Part shown: one piece after another, positions 48,597-59,771 of the stretch | Position numbering within the stretch: position 1 is the first letter of the stretch | Layout: each line of letters begins with the position of its first letter | Made by a program: the position numbers and the translations under genes | Notes under the pieces: model-generated | Seen by the model: the letters and a program-made list of their open reading frames with translations, nothing else | Told to the model about the DNA's origin: nothing | Databases searched by the model: none | Assembly (NCBI RefSeq): GCF_025024155.1 | Contig: NW_026251812.1 | Coordinates: 39,777-103,776, forward strand | DNA length: 64,000 bases | DNA from: Gamsiella multidivaricata | Lineage: Eukaryota > Mortierellomycota > Mortierellomycetes > Mortierellales > Mortierellaceae | Direction of reading: 5' to 3'

Positions 48597-51269
48597 TCAC
48601 GCGCTCCTCTCGCGACAGCATTCAGGGATTGGTATCGCATTGCCCACGGCCTCTCCGCACTCCAAGATCTCACCCACCAGTTTCGTCAAATCAAGTTCCC
48701 GGATCGTCGGCGGGTTCAACACGACTCTGAAGAAAACTGGCAAATATTCCCCCAAAGGCGCATAGTCGATCATGAACTGTCCCCGGGCACGAATCCGTGC
48801 GTGGATCGCCTTGGTGACCCTCTCCATCCACTGCTTGGCCTCCTGTCGTTCTTGCGGGTCTGTCAAAATCACACCATGATCGGTTGTTGTCCTTGACAAA
48901 GTCGTTGCTGTGGCAGCGCTTGAAATGGACGACGCGGTAGAGGAGACTGATGCAGTCGACGCCAGCGAGATCGCAGACGAGTTTGGAGAGAGCGTTGCAG
49001 CAGACGATGCCGAGTTGGCGCCATTATTGGTGTCGAGCTCATCAGTAGTCGCGCCCGTCGTGGTCTGCGCAAAGTACGGCTGATTCGTAGCACCCCTCAG
49101 CAGTGGCGTCACAGCAGCGGATGAAATTCGGGATGGCGCTGTCGTGCTCGGCGTGAATTCTACACTGTCCCTCCAGTGTCGTTCTGTTCCACGCCAGTCA
49201 ACCATGCGACTGCCTTGGGGCCTGTACCAGAAGCAGACCTGCAGAAGGCTAGGCTGCGATCTGTCTCGTCCTCCAGTCTCCAACGCATACCGCTGCTGTT
49301 TTCCATCCTGATTGTATGTTTTCTCATGATCACTTTCAAGTCGTAACATCTGAATCCTCTGCCCGTTCATTTCATCCTGCGCCAACAGCTCCACAAACCG
49401 CTTCACGTTCGATAGCGACTTCTCGATCCTGGCCTGATATCCCAGTTTGCCATAATACCTCCATCCCAAGAACAATTTGATCGCGTCTGAGCGACGCCCG
49501 CAACCCAGTGTTCCGTCGCCGAGATCGTGGCTTTGGCCATGAAACAAGTAGTTTGCCTTGAGCGCGTTGGCGCGTGCAAAGATAGAAGAGTCTTGTACAA
49601 GCAGCAGCGAGCACTGCAGAGATGTTTGCAACATCTTGTGAGGATTAATCGTAATCGAATCAGCCTACATGTAGATAGGGAAAGAGTCAAAGGAAGCTGT
49701 TAGGCCGCTATTTCACTAAAAAAAAAAAATGTTGCTTTCAGCTCAATTGGACAATTGGCAAATGCTGCTGATTAAAATGCCGTGATGCGCATTTACCAGT
49801 TCTGTACCATCGAGTAGGGTCTTGGCCAACTCTGGTACAAACACCGTGCATCCGCCCCATGAGCCGTCGACGTGGAGCCAGCACTTGTATTTTTTTGCAA
49901 TCGCTGCGCATGGTCGAATGGGGTCAAAGGCTCCAAGAACTGTTGTTCCTGCAGTGGCATTGATAAAGAATGGTGTGTGGCCGAGTGCGATGTGCTCCTG
50001 GATCAAACGTTCTATGGATTGATGATCAAAGATTGCGTCAAGTTGAAAAGATGAGAGGTTAATATCCACGCTAAGGCTGTTAGATCGTCTTGGAGCACGC
50101 CATGAATTATGGGTCATGATGCCATTCAGTATATGACTTCGACGGACATCACCTACCTAGCTCTGAAGGGATCATAGCGCCATAGGAATCGCAGGGCACG
50201 CCGACAATGTTCTCTGTGCCAAACCCCATAATCACCGCCGACTTTTCGAGTGAATAATGTCCTGCGCTGCTCGTGAATGCGATCAATTTGCCGTACGTCG
50301 ACAACGCAGCAGATCCAACACAATGGTAACCTTGTTGCCGAAATTCCTCCTGCTCCTGAATTGAGGGCCGAGGAAAGTAGCCCTTCTTCTTGATTTCCGG
50401 AAACAAGGCGTTTCTGGCTGTGACCATCGCCAATTGGTTGCTGGCACTTCCTCCAGGACACGACAACCCCCCTGCGAATTCGCCTTTGAGTCCAAACAGC
50501 CGTGCGAGAGCCCTGGTGACATGAATCTCCATAAGTGTGAATACGGGAGAGACATGGTAGACATGCGAGTTGCCGTTCAGTCCCGCGAGGAGCAGTTCAG
50601 CTAGGACGCCGATCGGAGATGACCCAGCGTAAAGCTTGTCCATGAACCGTGGCGAGAATGTGTTGACGCTGTACTGCAATGTCTGTGTGATCGTCGGGAA
50701 GATCCCTGCGGCAGGTGCAATTGGAGGGGCCGTTTAGGAATCGGATTATTATCGTGAACGATGATCGACATGCAAGGACCACATTTTTGAAACAGGTCGA
50801 TGCCATGTTACACCTGCTCATGTCTGCCGCTTGTCACAGTAACGCTTTTTCTTTCCCCCCCAGAAAATGTGCCGTTTACTCTACCTTCAGGGCCCACACC
50901 TCGATCTGGCAACGAAAAGTCCATAATGCGCTCCAGCTCCTCGGGCTCTTTGTAGTCGACCAACAAACCGTCGCTCTGTCGACTCTGCTCCATATCTGGC
51001 ATAATGTAGGGGGAATCATGATCGAGCGGGCCGAGACGTTCGGGTTGTCCAAATATGACCGACAGAAGACCATGCGCAGCGGATTTTTTTTTTTTTTTTT
51101 GTGTGAATGGAAAGAAATTAAAGTGAGTCAGCCCGAAAAAAGATCAGCTGTTGCTCGAAGCGAGGCTGTGCATTCAACGGCAGGACAACCTACATTCGAC
51201 AAGGAGATCCTTCATTCTCGTGATGAGAAAGTCCAGCTCCTTAGCGTCCTCGCACAGCTCGGCAGTCAT
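48597..51269 (-). CDS. Group II PLP-dependent decarboxylase (glutamate / cysteine-sulfinate decarboxylase type)
   Basis: Expected to decarboxylate an acidic or aromatic amino acid. Exons: 51269-51194, 50995-50885, 50705-50157, 50011-49797 and 49664-48597 (672 aa). Fold landmarks: SVNTFSPRFMDKLYAG, the SCPGGSASNQLAM cofactor-binding loop, FTSSAGHYSLEKSA, FINATAGTTVLGAFDP, HVDGSWGG, and the Schiff-base lysine K327 in SITINPHKM. The residues around the active site resemble cysteine-sulfinate/glutamate decarboxylases more than aromatic ones; the substrate remains open. A Ser/Thr/Ala-rich insertion of about 115 residues (about 468-583) follows QVCFWYRPQG, in the region that normally shapes the mobile active-site loop. 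This explains the length above the usual 500 aa. Intron 1 contains a T17 run. The start at 51269 is chosen because it gives a normal N-terminal helix and matching phases. Confidence 0.9.
51084..51100. repeat. T17 tract in decarboxylase intron 1
   Basis: Seventeen T on the plus strand inside the intron 51193-50996. Confidence 0.9.
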
Positions 51270-51366
51270 CTCTGTATGTGTGCAATCTTTCTTTCTTTTT
51301 TTTTATTCTACAAAAAAGATCTGAAATGCACCAGAACAGTTCTTGTGTGATTTCAAGTTAACGAAG

Positions 51367-51391
51367 AAAAAAAAAAAAAAAAAAAAAAAAA
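51367..51391. repeat. A25 homopolymer tract
   Basis: Twenty-five A on the plus strand, about 100 bp upstream of the decarboxylase start codon, mirroring the arrangement at PRMT3. Confidence 0.95.
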
Positions 51392-51507
51392 GGAATGAGA
51401 GACAAGAGAAACAAAGAGAGAGAGGAGGAGCAGGAGGAGGAGCGAAGCGGGCAAAAGAGAGGTATCAATGAGAAAAAAAGTAGAGCTGAGTCCGACCGAA
51501 GGTGCTA

Positions 51508-51513
51508 TTTATT
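51508..51513 (-). terminator. Poly(A) signal AATAAA of allantoicase fusion gene
   Basis: Minus-strand AATAAA lies 116 bp after the stop codon at 51629. Confidence 0.45.
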
Positions 51514-51628
51514 TGTGGGCACTTCAAGGTGCTAGCACCAGCAACCAACTATCCTTGCTCACGCCATAGTCAATACAATTGCAGCAAGTGCGATCGTCCT
51601 CTCTCTAAAGTGCTTTGCCCAAAGAATT

Positions 51629-53823
51629 TTAGATACGAACAACAGCTGCGATACCTCCTTCGGATCCAGCAGACTCCGCCTCCTTCTTGAACCAGTACTC
51701 CTCGCAATCATCCTTGCCCACACCAGACTCATGCGTGATCGTCAGGAACGTAACCGGCCTGTCTGTTACAATCATTGGATGGTGCCACACGTTGGGTTTG
51801 TAATTGATCCCCTGGCTGTTCTTGACCGTAAACGCTTTCAGTGTAGTCAGGTCAGGCATACCATCCGATGCCCGGTCCTTGGCCACCACGACCACGAACC
51901 CGCCATTGCCATCCCCGCCCATCGGAACAAACATCTGAGACGAATACGGATGTCGCTCCAGTAACTTGACCCCGATCTCTCGAGTCTCGACCGGCTTGTA
52001 GCACTGGAAGATCGCAACGTTGGCAGTCGCAGGTGCAATACCCTCAGGACGAACCTTGTCTAGGGACTTGTTACCATTCAGAGTGATCGCCTCATCATCC
52101 AGCGCATAGGACCGCCAATTGGCAAAGCGGCCGATGTGCGAGAACTTTTGCGCGGTTCCTTGATTAACCTTGATTGCGTTCGGATCATACAGAGGGACCT
52201 CCACGACTTGGCCCCAGGGCGCAAACGCTTCCTTCGTAATAGGTTCTGCATTGATCGTTAGGAGGTTCCACGTGTGTTCATCTGGCAAGGGCTGGTGCTT
52301 TCCGATGAGCGAGTCCGCAGGGATGGGATTGGCTGGCCAGGACTGAGATCCAAAGACCCGGACGCGCTTGATGCCTCCGTCAGGAATCATGACCACCTTG
52401 ATAGTGGAAATGGCCTGCGAGCTGACAGAGCCAGGAATCTCAAAAAAGTGCTGCTTGTGCGGCTTTACGGGCGCTTCATCGAGAAGCACAATAGGATTCT
52501 CTTGCAAGGTATCAGAGGCCATGAAGCCATGAAGGGTCACTGACTTGGGAGGATTGCCCATATAGTGAGCAGTGTCAACCTCAACCGACGTGGGATGACC
52601 AGCAATACCCAACCTAAGTAGAAAAATAAAGGAAAAAAGAGTAGGTTAGTGAATGGCATCGATCAATACATTAACCCCCAATTAGAACACGAAGGATTTA
52701 TCTGGTTACCTGATGAGGCACCAGTCAACATGTCCGGGAGCACGCGATCGCTTGGTTTCCCATCCGTCGGACATATCATGCCCGCGTCCAGGCAACAGCA
52801 AATTAGACGGATGTCCAAAGTGTGCGTCCGAGAACGACTCAACTGTCGCACCAGCGCCAACCGCTGCCAGGTCAAAGACTTCGCCTTTATCCTCCGGTAG
52901 GACCTGTTGTACCTTTCCATAGACTCTAAGACGAGCCACTCCACCATCAGGATACATTCTAAATCGAATATAGGTAAATGCTGATTCGGTGGACTGTCCG
53001 AGCTTGAACCCATGACGCGCGTCCGGGTTCAGGGCCACCTTGGGCAGAATAGGAACCCAATGGTCGCTGTTAGCCCATCCCTCGGCCGAGTCCGGGACAG
53101 TAACATTGTCACCAAGGCCTTGAAGATGAGAGCCAAGACCGTTCACTCCAACAGAACCAGCAGCGGTCGCAAGAGAAGGCGAATCAGCTATGTAACCCTC
53201 CACAGAAACAAAGGGGGAGTGGTTTCCCGTAAAGAAGGCCGTGTCGACCTCGAATCCTGCGATCGTGCCTGGGTAACCCAACTGGATCACGCACCTAGGG
53301 TTTATCATATGGTATAGAAACAACAATAAGATCCTACTGTCAGACGGTGCTCTCACCCAATGCAACCACATGTACAGAACCATCATTCTTACCAGTCATA
53401 GTCGGGCCCATGGCGACGAGTCTCCCAGCCATCAAACCAGGCTCCCTTGGGCGTGAAGTGACCCTTGCGCGAGATCGGGGCCGCGGCCGTAAGTAGGTTG
53501 TGAGACTCTGCGAACCACTCGTCAGAAGTGTACAACACTTTACCACCGCGCGTCGAAACCGCAAGATCTATGTTCAGTACATACGTGGGTATAGAATGAT
53601 GATTTAGAATATGAGATAAGCGCAAGGTGAGCGAAAGACGCGTAGACAAGAGCTATTTACTATTTCAGCTCTAGCAAGGATATTCATATCACGTACCGAT
53701 ATAGTCAGCAAAGGCCGCATCAAGTTTGTCGACAGGAACAGTGTCGTAGACAATAGCAGCAGTCTTTGTCGCATTGGCGATCGAGACAATGGTGGCGGCA
53801 GTGATGGTGGAAGCTGGAGGCAT
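51629..53823 (-). CDS. DAL2-DAL3: Allantoicase fused to ureidoglycolate lyase (bifunctional)
   Basis: Two consecutive purine-breakdown enzymes on one chain: allantoate to ureidoglycolate plus urea, then ureidoglycolate to glyoxylate plus urea. Exons: 53823-53697, 53567-53393, 53294-52710 and 52613-51629 (623 aa). The allantoicase part (about 1-400) has the two repeats of the family: GAWFDGWETRRHGPDYDWCV...VDTAFFTGN, and DMSDGWETKRSRAPGHVDWC...VDTAHYMGN. After a short linker (PADSLIGKHQPLPDEHTWN), the ureidoglycolate lyase domain (about 415-610) shows EAFAPWGQVVEVP, FQCYKPVE, LERHPYSSQMFVPMGG and PNVWHHPM, the cupin-like metal-binding stretch. The frame is open across the linker, so the fusion is not a missed splice or stop. 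A TATA box and several GATA cores lie upstream, consistent with nitrogen control. Confidence 0.95.
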
Positions 53824-53974
53824 TGGGGCAGTGTTCAAATTTCTTTTCGGGGGGTGGGTGCAGACCGTGCAAGATTCTTGTATGTGGAGAGAGTACGGTA
53901 GTAGCTCGGATCAAACAGAGGTCAAAGTGAGCTGAGGGATGGGCGAAGAAAAAAAAATGGCCGGTCCAGGCGAG

Positions 53975-53982
53975 CTTTTATA
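53975..53982 (-). promoter_or_regulatory. TATA box of allantoicase fusion gene
   Basis: TATAAAAG on the minus strand, about 155 bp before the ATG at 53823. It is the clearest TATA element in the window at a plausible distance from a gene. Confidence 0.55.
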
Positions 53983-54063
53983 GACGTCGTATCCATGCTC
54001 GACAGCTTTTTTGTAGACTAAGGGTGTGTGCATACCAGCGCATTTACATGGCGCCTTGCAAGA

Positions 54064-54294
54064 GATAGGGTACGGTGGGGCACTGGCCTGATTATCTCCA
54101 ATGGCGCCCTTCACTACTGATGTGGGTTAATAGACTCCGAACAGCCAAAGAGTGTCGCCAGGAAAGGCGGGTGAGCGAATTGGCGGATCTGGCGAACAAC
54201 AAAGTGGAGCCAATGAGCGGCTCATGCGACCATACCTAGCCCCTACAACAATATGTATAGTCGAGTGCTTGGCCATCGCAGCGTGAGAGATAGG
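54064..54294. promoter_or_regulatory. GATA cores upstream of allantoicase fusion gene
   Basis: GATAGG at 54064-54069 and 54289-54294 on the plus strand, and GATAA on the minus strand at 54096-54092; a further GATAAT is at 54565. Fungal AreA/NIT2/Gat1 GATA factors are known to control purine-catabolic genes. GATA is short, so individual sites are weak evidence. Confidence 0.3.
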
Positions 54295-56894
54295 TAACAG
54301 CCATTTTAACGGAAACGACAGCACTGACACACCGGAGAGTAGCGCGATGGAATGATAGTGCATGCATCAGCCGGAAGCGAGTTATTTAGGTGGAATCAAC
54401 CCCACCTGGCAGTAGTGGAGGCTGTAGATCCGCTATGGAGAAAGTAGGAGCATGCTTGCAAAAATGGGCGGAATAGGGACCGAGTCAAGTGAACCGGAAG
54501 AAAAGCATTCAGCGATGTGCACGATCCATGTCTATGTTTTTCAGTCTGGGGCGAGGTTAATTTTGATAATAGTAGTGTCAGCTCGCAGGCGGACTCGTTC
54601 TGGCTGTGTATGAACATGCTGCTGCTGTATGAGGAACATCAGCCCATGTTGACCAATGCGGCGCGACAGGCGACTCTTAGAAACCCCATGGTTCTCGCAA
54701 ATGGCCTGATCTGCTGAACTGGTCAAGGCAGGACAAGTCCGTTGTAGAAACTATTGGTCGTTTTCCGCCTTTGCCCGTTCCGCTGGCGCTTCCCACACAA
54801 CCCAACATGAACCATAAATTATTGCCCGTGGACACCTTCGGAAGTAATTTTGTCCTGCACCATTTTTCACGCCAGCTCAGAGCGTAACAGGCGAGGTTAT
54901 AAAAAGTGGTGTGTCCCCCTTACTCCAGCGTGGGTCAACGGCCCTTTTATCTCCTGCGAGCATCGATACGACAAGATAACTTAACTATCACAAGTTAATT
55001 CATGTCGTTTGGAGCGGACCCTCTTTTCCCCCTCGGCGTCTCGTGCTTACGGGCCGGACTGGGCGTAAACGAATAAGCGCCATCGCGTCTGGTGTTGGCT
55101 CGAGTGTATCTGCATGCTGGGGCGCAATGCGCAATGGAGACAGAACGCCGTCAATTTGCAATAAACAACGCGGTTTGAGAGATTCGTCCTGAAACAGATT
55201 GCCCCTCGTTTCATAAACACAATGGAAGCAGGAGAAGCGACGGTGACACCTGAACGACGCAGCAAACAGACCCACGGTAAAATCTGAGGGGGATTCGCCG
55301 GCTCTTCGTATACGTACACTTACCCCGGCCTTCTGTACACAGAGAGTGCGGAATATGTAAATATGGAAAAGTCTAGACATAGGTCTCTGGATTATTTATT
55401 GAAATACTGCCTTGGATTGGACAAGGATCTTGGCACTGAAGGCTGTAGTGCGTATCTCGCCGTATATACCAGGGGAAAGACGTGCGGAAACCACTGCGGT
55501 CTGTGGTAGCTGTCTGGAACTTGGCGAAACAGTCGTTAGTGGACATGCTTACCAATGTCGTTGTTTGTTTGTCGAGATCCTATTCAGCGTTCCTCGGTAA
55601 AGGTCAGACAGATGCACATGCACAGTGCTTGTGCTCTGGAACGATTCTTTGGGTCTCAATGCACAGTCTGGATCCCCCTTATGTTCTGCCCTCTATTTCA
55701 CTCGGCTACGGTAGATATACTTGAACAAACACCAGACACGAAGACACAACGCATACGCAGACAATGGTGATGCAATCAAATACGCTCAGGGCGTGTAAAT
55801 GCTGTGGTCTTTTTGTTAGGTTGTCTCATTGTCGTCGCGGACCCTGACCGGGGGGTTAGTCCAAAATGGGACGGATGACAGCAACAGAAGGTTTGGAAAG
55901 ACTATCGCGGCAAAAAAAAAAATGCTTATGGAGCTAAACAACTCGGCATAGATCACATCATTCTTTTTTGTTTGTTTGTCTGCGATTGTGTATTTGTTTT
56001 GATTTGTATGCCATTGCGCTGCTTGCTCCATCTCTTTGGACCCTTGGGCATAAAAAAATAGATTCAGCACTCATGTGTAGCGGCAGTGTCGGATTTGTGC
56101 AGCGGGGTACAAAGGGCCATTGGGATATTTCAACCCTGGATCGCCTATCTTCGCCTATGGACCGTTGGAGGTAGAGACGCACCTCACTGTCAGTCGTAAG
56201 CTGGTCCGTTGGCATACACTGTAAGCAATTGCTCACACATTCTATGTTTTAGACACACAAAGTCATGACGATGCGATAGCTGTCATTTTCCTAGGATTTG
56301 TGGTAGAAGGACGTGTCGTATTCATCATAGATCAAGAGACCAACTCGAATGATAAGTCTTAAGCAGGGTACCTTCTCAGTCCTGCAGATCAGACCAACTC
56401 TGCAACCATAGCTACCATGGTATCTTCCTGCTTTTGCGGTCTCGCCACCTGTGTGCGGCAGCCGCAACCAATAAAGTATATTGGACACTAGCTATTTCTG
56501 CTCCTCTCAGACAAGCTCAAGTGTGAGGTGAGAAGTGATAGTATAGATATGGAAAAGGTGGTTTAGAAGGGGAGATGCTCGGTATCTTCGTGCATAAGAA
56601 AAAAAAAAAGAGAGAAAATAGAAGAGGCAGAAAAGAGCGAGTAAAAATAACATAAATCACGGACTATGGACAGCTCACCACCAGACGGAAGTAAAAGGCG
56701 ACAGAAAGCACATTTACGTCTATCTGCAGTACACTTTCCCTGTGCAAGCCTGTCAAGCATACTTCTCCGATAGATAATCGTAATTTCAGGTTGCGCTATT
56801 ACATTTGTCTCCTGGACAGAGCGGCTCCTTGGCCACGACTGGCAGCTGGTACCTTATTGCTCATTATCGCATTATCGCATCCAGGTCGACGACG

Positions 56895-56916
56895 AAAAAA
56901 AAAAAAAAAAAAAAAA
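56895..56916. repeat. A22 homopolymer tract
   Basis: Twenty-two A on the plus strand in the gene-poor stretch. Confidence 0.95.
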
Positions 56917-57535
56917 TTAACGATTAGAGAGACAGAGAGTGGGAGTCGCTTCATGGAGGCGCGCTGGTTGGATACGTGCCCGAACAAAGGAGACACTTTT
57001 AGGGGGAGTAATTGCTCCGCCAAAACAGACGAGAAGAAGGATAGCGGACTAACGAAGGAACATGCAGGGTTGATTAATCTGCTAAGTCCATGTAGTTGTT
57101 ACCAGACGGGTATTATGAGAGCCTTTGGGAAGAGAAGGTCGAGCATTTTGTCTGGAATGAACAAATGAAATTAGCCAATTTTGTCAAAAAAAAAAAAGCC
57201 TCCATTGTGAACTATTTCCCCGTAGACCAAACGACTGAATTGCGACTGAATGCAATTTAGATGTATCGCACATATCACTCCTTCTTCGCATTCTACTGAA
57301 TCGATTAAAGAGATAATAGACTAAAGGAGAACGAGTGCTTATGAAGCCATTCAATTGTATGCTGTAATCTTGGACGAGCAGCAGACTATTTAAACCACCC
57401 TCCTCCCCCCCTCCATCCTCTCTCACTTTTCGTTTCCCACTCACTTTTTTGTTCGCTTCGTTGTTCATCCGATCGCCCAGTCTTCTTTGACACTGTTCAC
57501 TCCAATCCACTTATCCACTCGAATTCTATATCACA

Positions 57536-58345
57536 ATGGCAAAGACTGCACTCCCTCCAAAGATAAAGACCCTCTTCACACCCACGACCTTCGTCTGTCT
57601 GCTGGCCCTCTCCCTCTGCAGCACCCCGACCTCAACGCACGCCCTCCCCATCTCCTCAAAACCCTCCGCAGATCAACCACAAAGGGAATCCATCCTCTCA
57701 ATAGACACAAAGGGCACGCCCTCCTCTTTGTCATCAACAGATTCACCATCACACTGCACGCCCTTCCGCACCGTCTCCCGCCCCATCACCATCCAAGTCG
57801 ATCTCAACGCCGTCTCTGAATCCTCACCGTCCCTCACCCTCCTCATCGAACGCACAGAACGACACGAACAGTTCCTGCGTCAGCGAGAGCAGCAGGATCA
57901 GGAGGAGCTCGTCCGCCTGCAACAGGAGCAGGACGAGCTCGAGAAGGTCGAGCAGGACCGTGATCAACTCCTCGATAACCAAGAGGAGGAGCAGTTGGAT
58001 CAGGATCCAGAGACCGTCAGAAGGCGACAAGAAGAGTCTCTGGGTCTTTGGATGACCGACGCAGAGTTCGAGGCTCTGAGCCAAGAAGCCAATGCCGATA
58101 ACAACAACGATGTCCATGACGGCAATGAGGAGAGCATTCTGCTCAACAAGGGCAGTCGCTTCGACTTGTACGCGGAGGACTTTAAGGAGGTCACGACCCC
58201 TGACCGTATCCGCCCCAAGAAGCAGCGTCTGGAGCGACAGCTGGCCCCGACCGAGGAGGAGATGCTCCAATGGCCCATCATCAACCTGAGCGAGTTCGAG
58301 GACCGACAAGACGAGGTCCAGGACGAGTACGATGAGCAGGCCTAA
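57536..58345 (+). CDS. Secreted coiled-coil protein, function unknown
   Basis: Single-exon gene of 269 aa with no recognised family. The N-terminus carries a hydrophobic signal segment (FVCLLALSLCSTPTSTHALP, about 18-37). A Ser/Pro/Thr-rich region follows to about residue 100. Next comes a strongly charged coiled coil rich in Glu, Gln and Arg (about 102-165; RQREQQDQEELVRLQQEQDE). The acidic C-terminal third has short conserved-looking motifs (LGLWMTDAEFEALSQEA; SRFDLYAEDFKEV; RIRPKKQRLERQL). The coding strand shows the same C-rich wobble bias as neighbouring expressed genes. The ATG at 57536 follows a pyrimidine-rich leader. It may be a lineage-specific secreted or vacuolar protein. Confidence 0.8.
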   Translation: MAKTALPPKIKTLFTPTTFVCLLALSLCSTPTSTHALPISSKPSADQPQRESILSIDTKGTPSSLSSTDSPSHCTPFRTVSRPITIQVDLNAVSESSPSLTLLIERTERHEQFLRQREQQDQEELVRLQQEQDELEKVEQDRDQLLDNQEEEQLDQDPETVRRRQEESLGLWMTDAEFEALSQEANADNNNDVHDGNEESILLNKGSRFDLYAEDFKEVTTPDRIRPKKQRLERQLAPTEEEMLQWPIINLSEFEDRQDEVQDEYDEQA

Positions 58346-59771
58346 GATGTAACACTTTACCATGGCTCCTTCCTTGTAACAACAGCTTTCCCCTTGTTTA
58401 TTCATGCGTCCGTCTGTTATTTGTGCCCTGCCGCTTCCTGTATATCATCGTATTTCACATCTACCTGCCGCTCTATGACCGCATGCGCATGTCCTATCAT
58501 TCCTTTGCTCTTTCTGTAGGAGTGAAGGAGTGGTGGTTGCTCTTAGTTGGACACTCCATTGGTTCACATAGATATACCTCAGTCATTCCCCACAATTTTT
58601 TTCCGCTCTGGTCGCTTGATTGCTTCGTTTGCTGCTTTCCTCCTTTTTGTAGTTTTCTTGCACATTGTACATATAATAAATCCATCGCGAACAGCTGAAA
58701 ATGATTAAGAACCAATTGCTGTCTATTATTTGACAGGTTGTGAAGTACAACAGTGACAGGGCCCATCGGCAGAGCTGCAAGAGAGCATAGATCCAGACAT
58801 CCCTTGCTCTCAAATATAGCAGACTAGCCGAACGCGAGCCCATGTAGCAGCATGATAGCAGCTACCCGCTAGTGCGTCTAAGAAAAATAGCGAGCGATAA
58901 ATGCAACCAACCTTGTATGCAACTTAAATGACCACCGGTATCCCTATTGCGATGGATTGCAATATGGGTAGACATAGATGTTGCTCATCGTATAATAGGT
59001 GATCAGTATAATATGACGCGAGCAATGGTATATGGGGTAAGTCGGCTACGATTATTGTTCATTCTAAGAGCAGTGTACGTCAGTATCGTCATCGCGGTGG
59101 TTCTTTTTTCTTCTAGCCTGCTGCGTATGTAATCCACAGGGTCTTTGAAGGGCCCAAGGTTAAGAGTGAGTTTGGAGAACGCATCCTGACAAGCATTACT
59201 CGGAGACTATGACGATGATCCTTTTTTCCCGCCTGTTCTTTGTAGTTTCCTCCACCTTCACCACAATGAATGCCCTCCCAGACCAAGGGCTACGATTCTT
59301 GATGTCATTGCTCTTTACCGCGCAATTTAGCAGTCCGGTAATTTACGTACAATCCCTGCACCTCACTTGGATCCACAGATCAATTCGAATAATGCGATAG
59401 TAAGACACAATAATAATCCATGTCGTTTATCAATGGTGCAGGGCAAGTCTCAACTGGCTCAAGGGAGAGCAGCAATATTACCTTGCATGGTCGCAATGTT
59501 ACGCAAATACCACTATGGGAATCTAATATGCATATGCTAGACAGCACGTTCATCGTGCCCGCATCGACAGTACAAAGTCGCGCGATCACACACACCCATA
59601 AGCGCGTTTGATATGGGCATTGAGCATTGATGATAGTTTTCATTGAGAAAATGGAAAATAATAAACTAGATGCAGAGAGATACTTATGGTACACGCAGTA
59701 GGATGACTGAAAATGCCTGTGGATCTGAAATGTTTGTCGCAAAAATATGATGCTGCTATTCTATCGCAACA
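58346..59771. other. 1.4-kb intergenic region between convergent genes
   Basis: Between the stop codons of the secreted coiled-coil gene and LSG1. Apart from a poly(A) signal, only short unconvincing frames are seen. Confidence 0.45.
58675..58680 (+). terminator. Possible poly(A) signal AATAAA of secreted coiled-coil gene
   Basis: AATAAA lies 330 bp after the stop codon, implying a long 3' UTR if used. Confidence 0.35.

Larger units (their letters stand above)
51270..51628. other. Intergenic: decarboxylase promoter and allantoicase fusion 3' flank
   Basis: 359 bp dominated by an A25 tract and following purine-rich sequence up to 51480. No gene seen. Confidence 0.5.
53824..57535. other. 3.7-kb gene-poor stretch
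   Basis: Holds the allantoicase fusion promoter (TATA box, GATA cores) and the promoter of the secreted coiled-coil gene (pyrimidine-rich, 57390-57530). Between them are short frames only. A minus-strand fragment at 54541-54726 resembles a helix-turn-helix. A TATAAAAAG occurs at about 54898 on the plus strand without a clear gene after it. Confidence 0.5.

Noticed and set aside
59014..59212. Possible short spliced frame (MTRAMVYG|VFEGPKVK) near 59014
   Set aside because: The encoded peptide would be about 32 residues and several equally poor acceptors exist; the region is otherwise non-coding.
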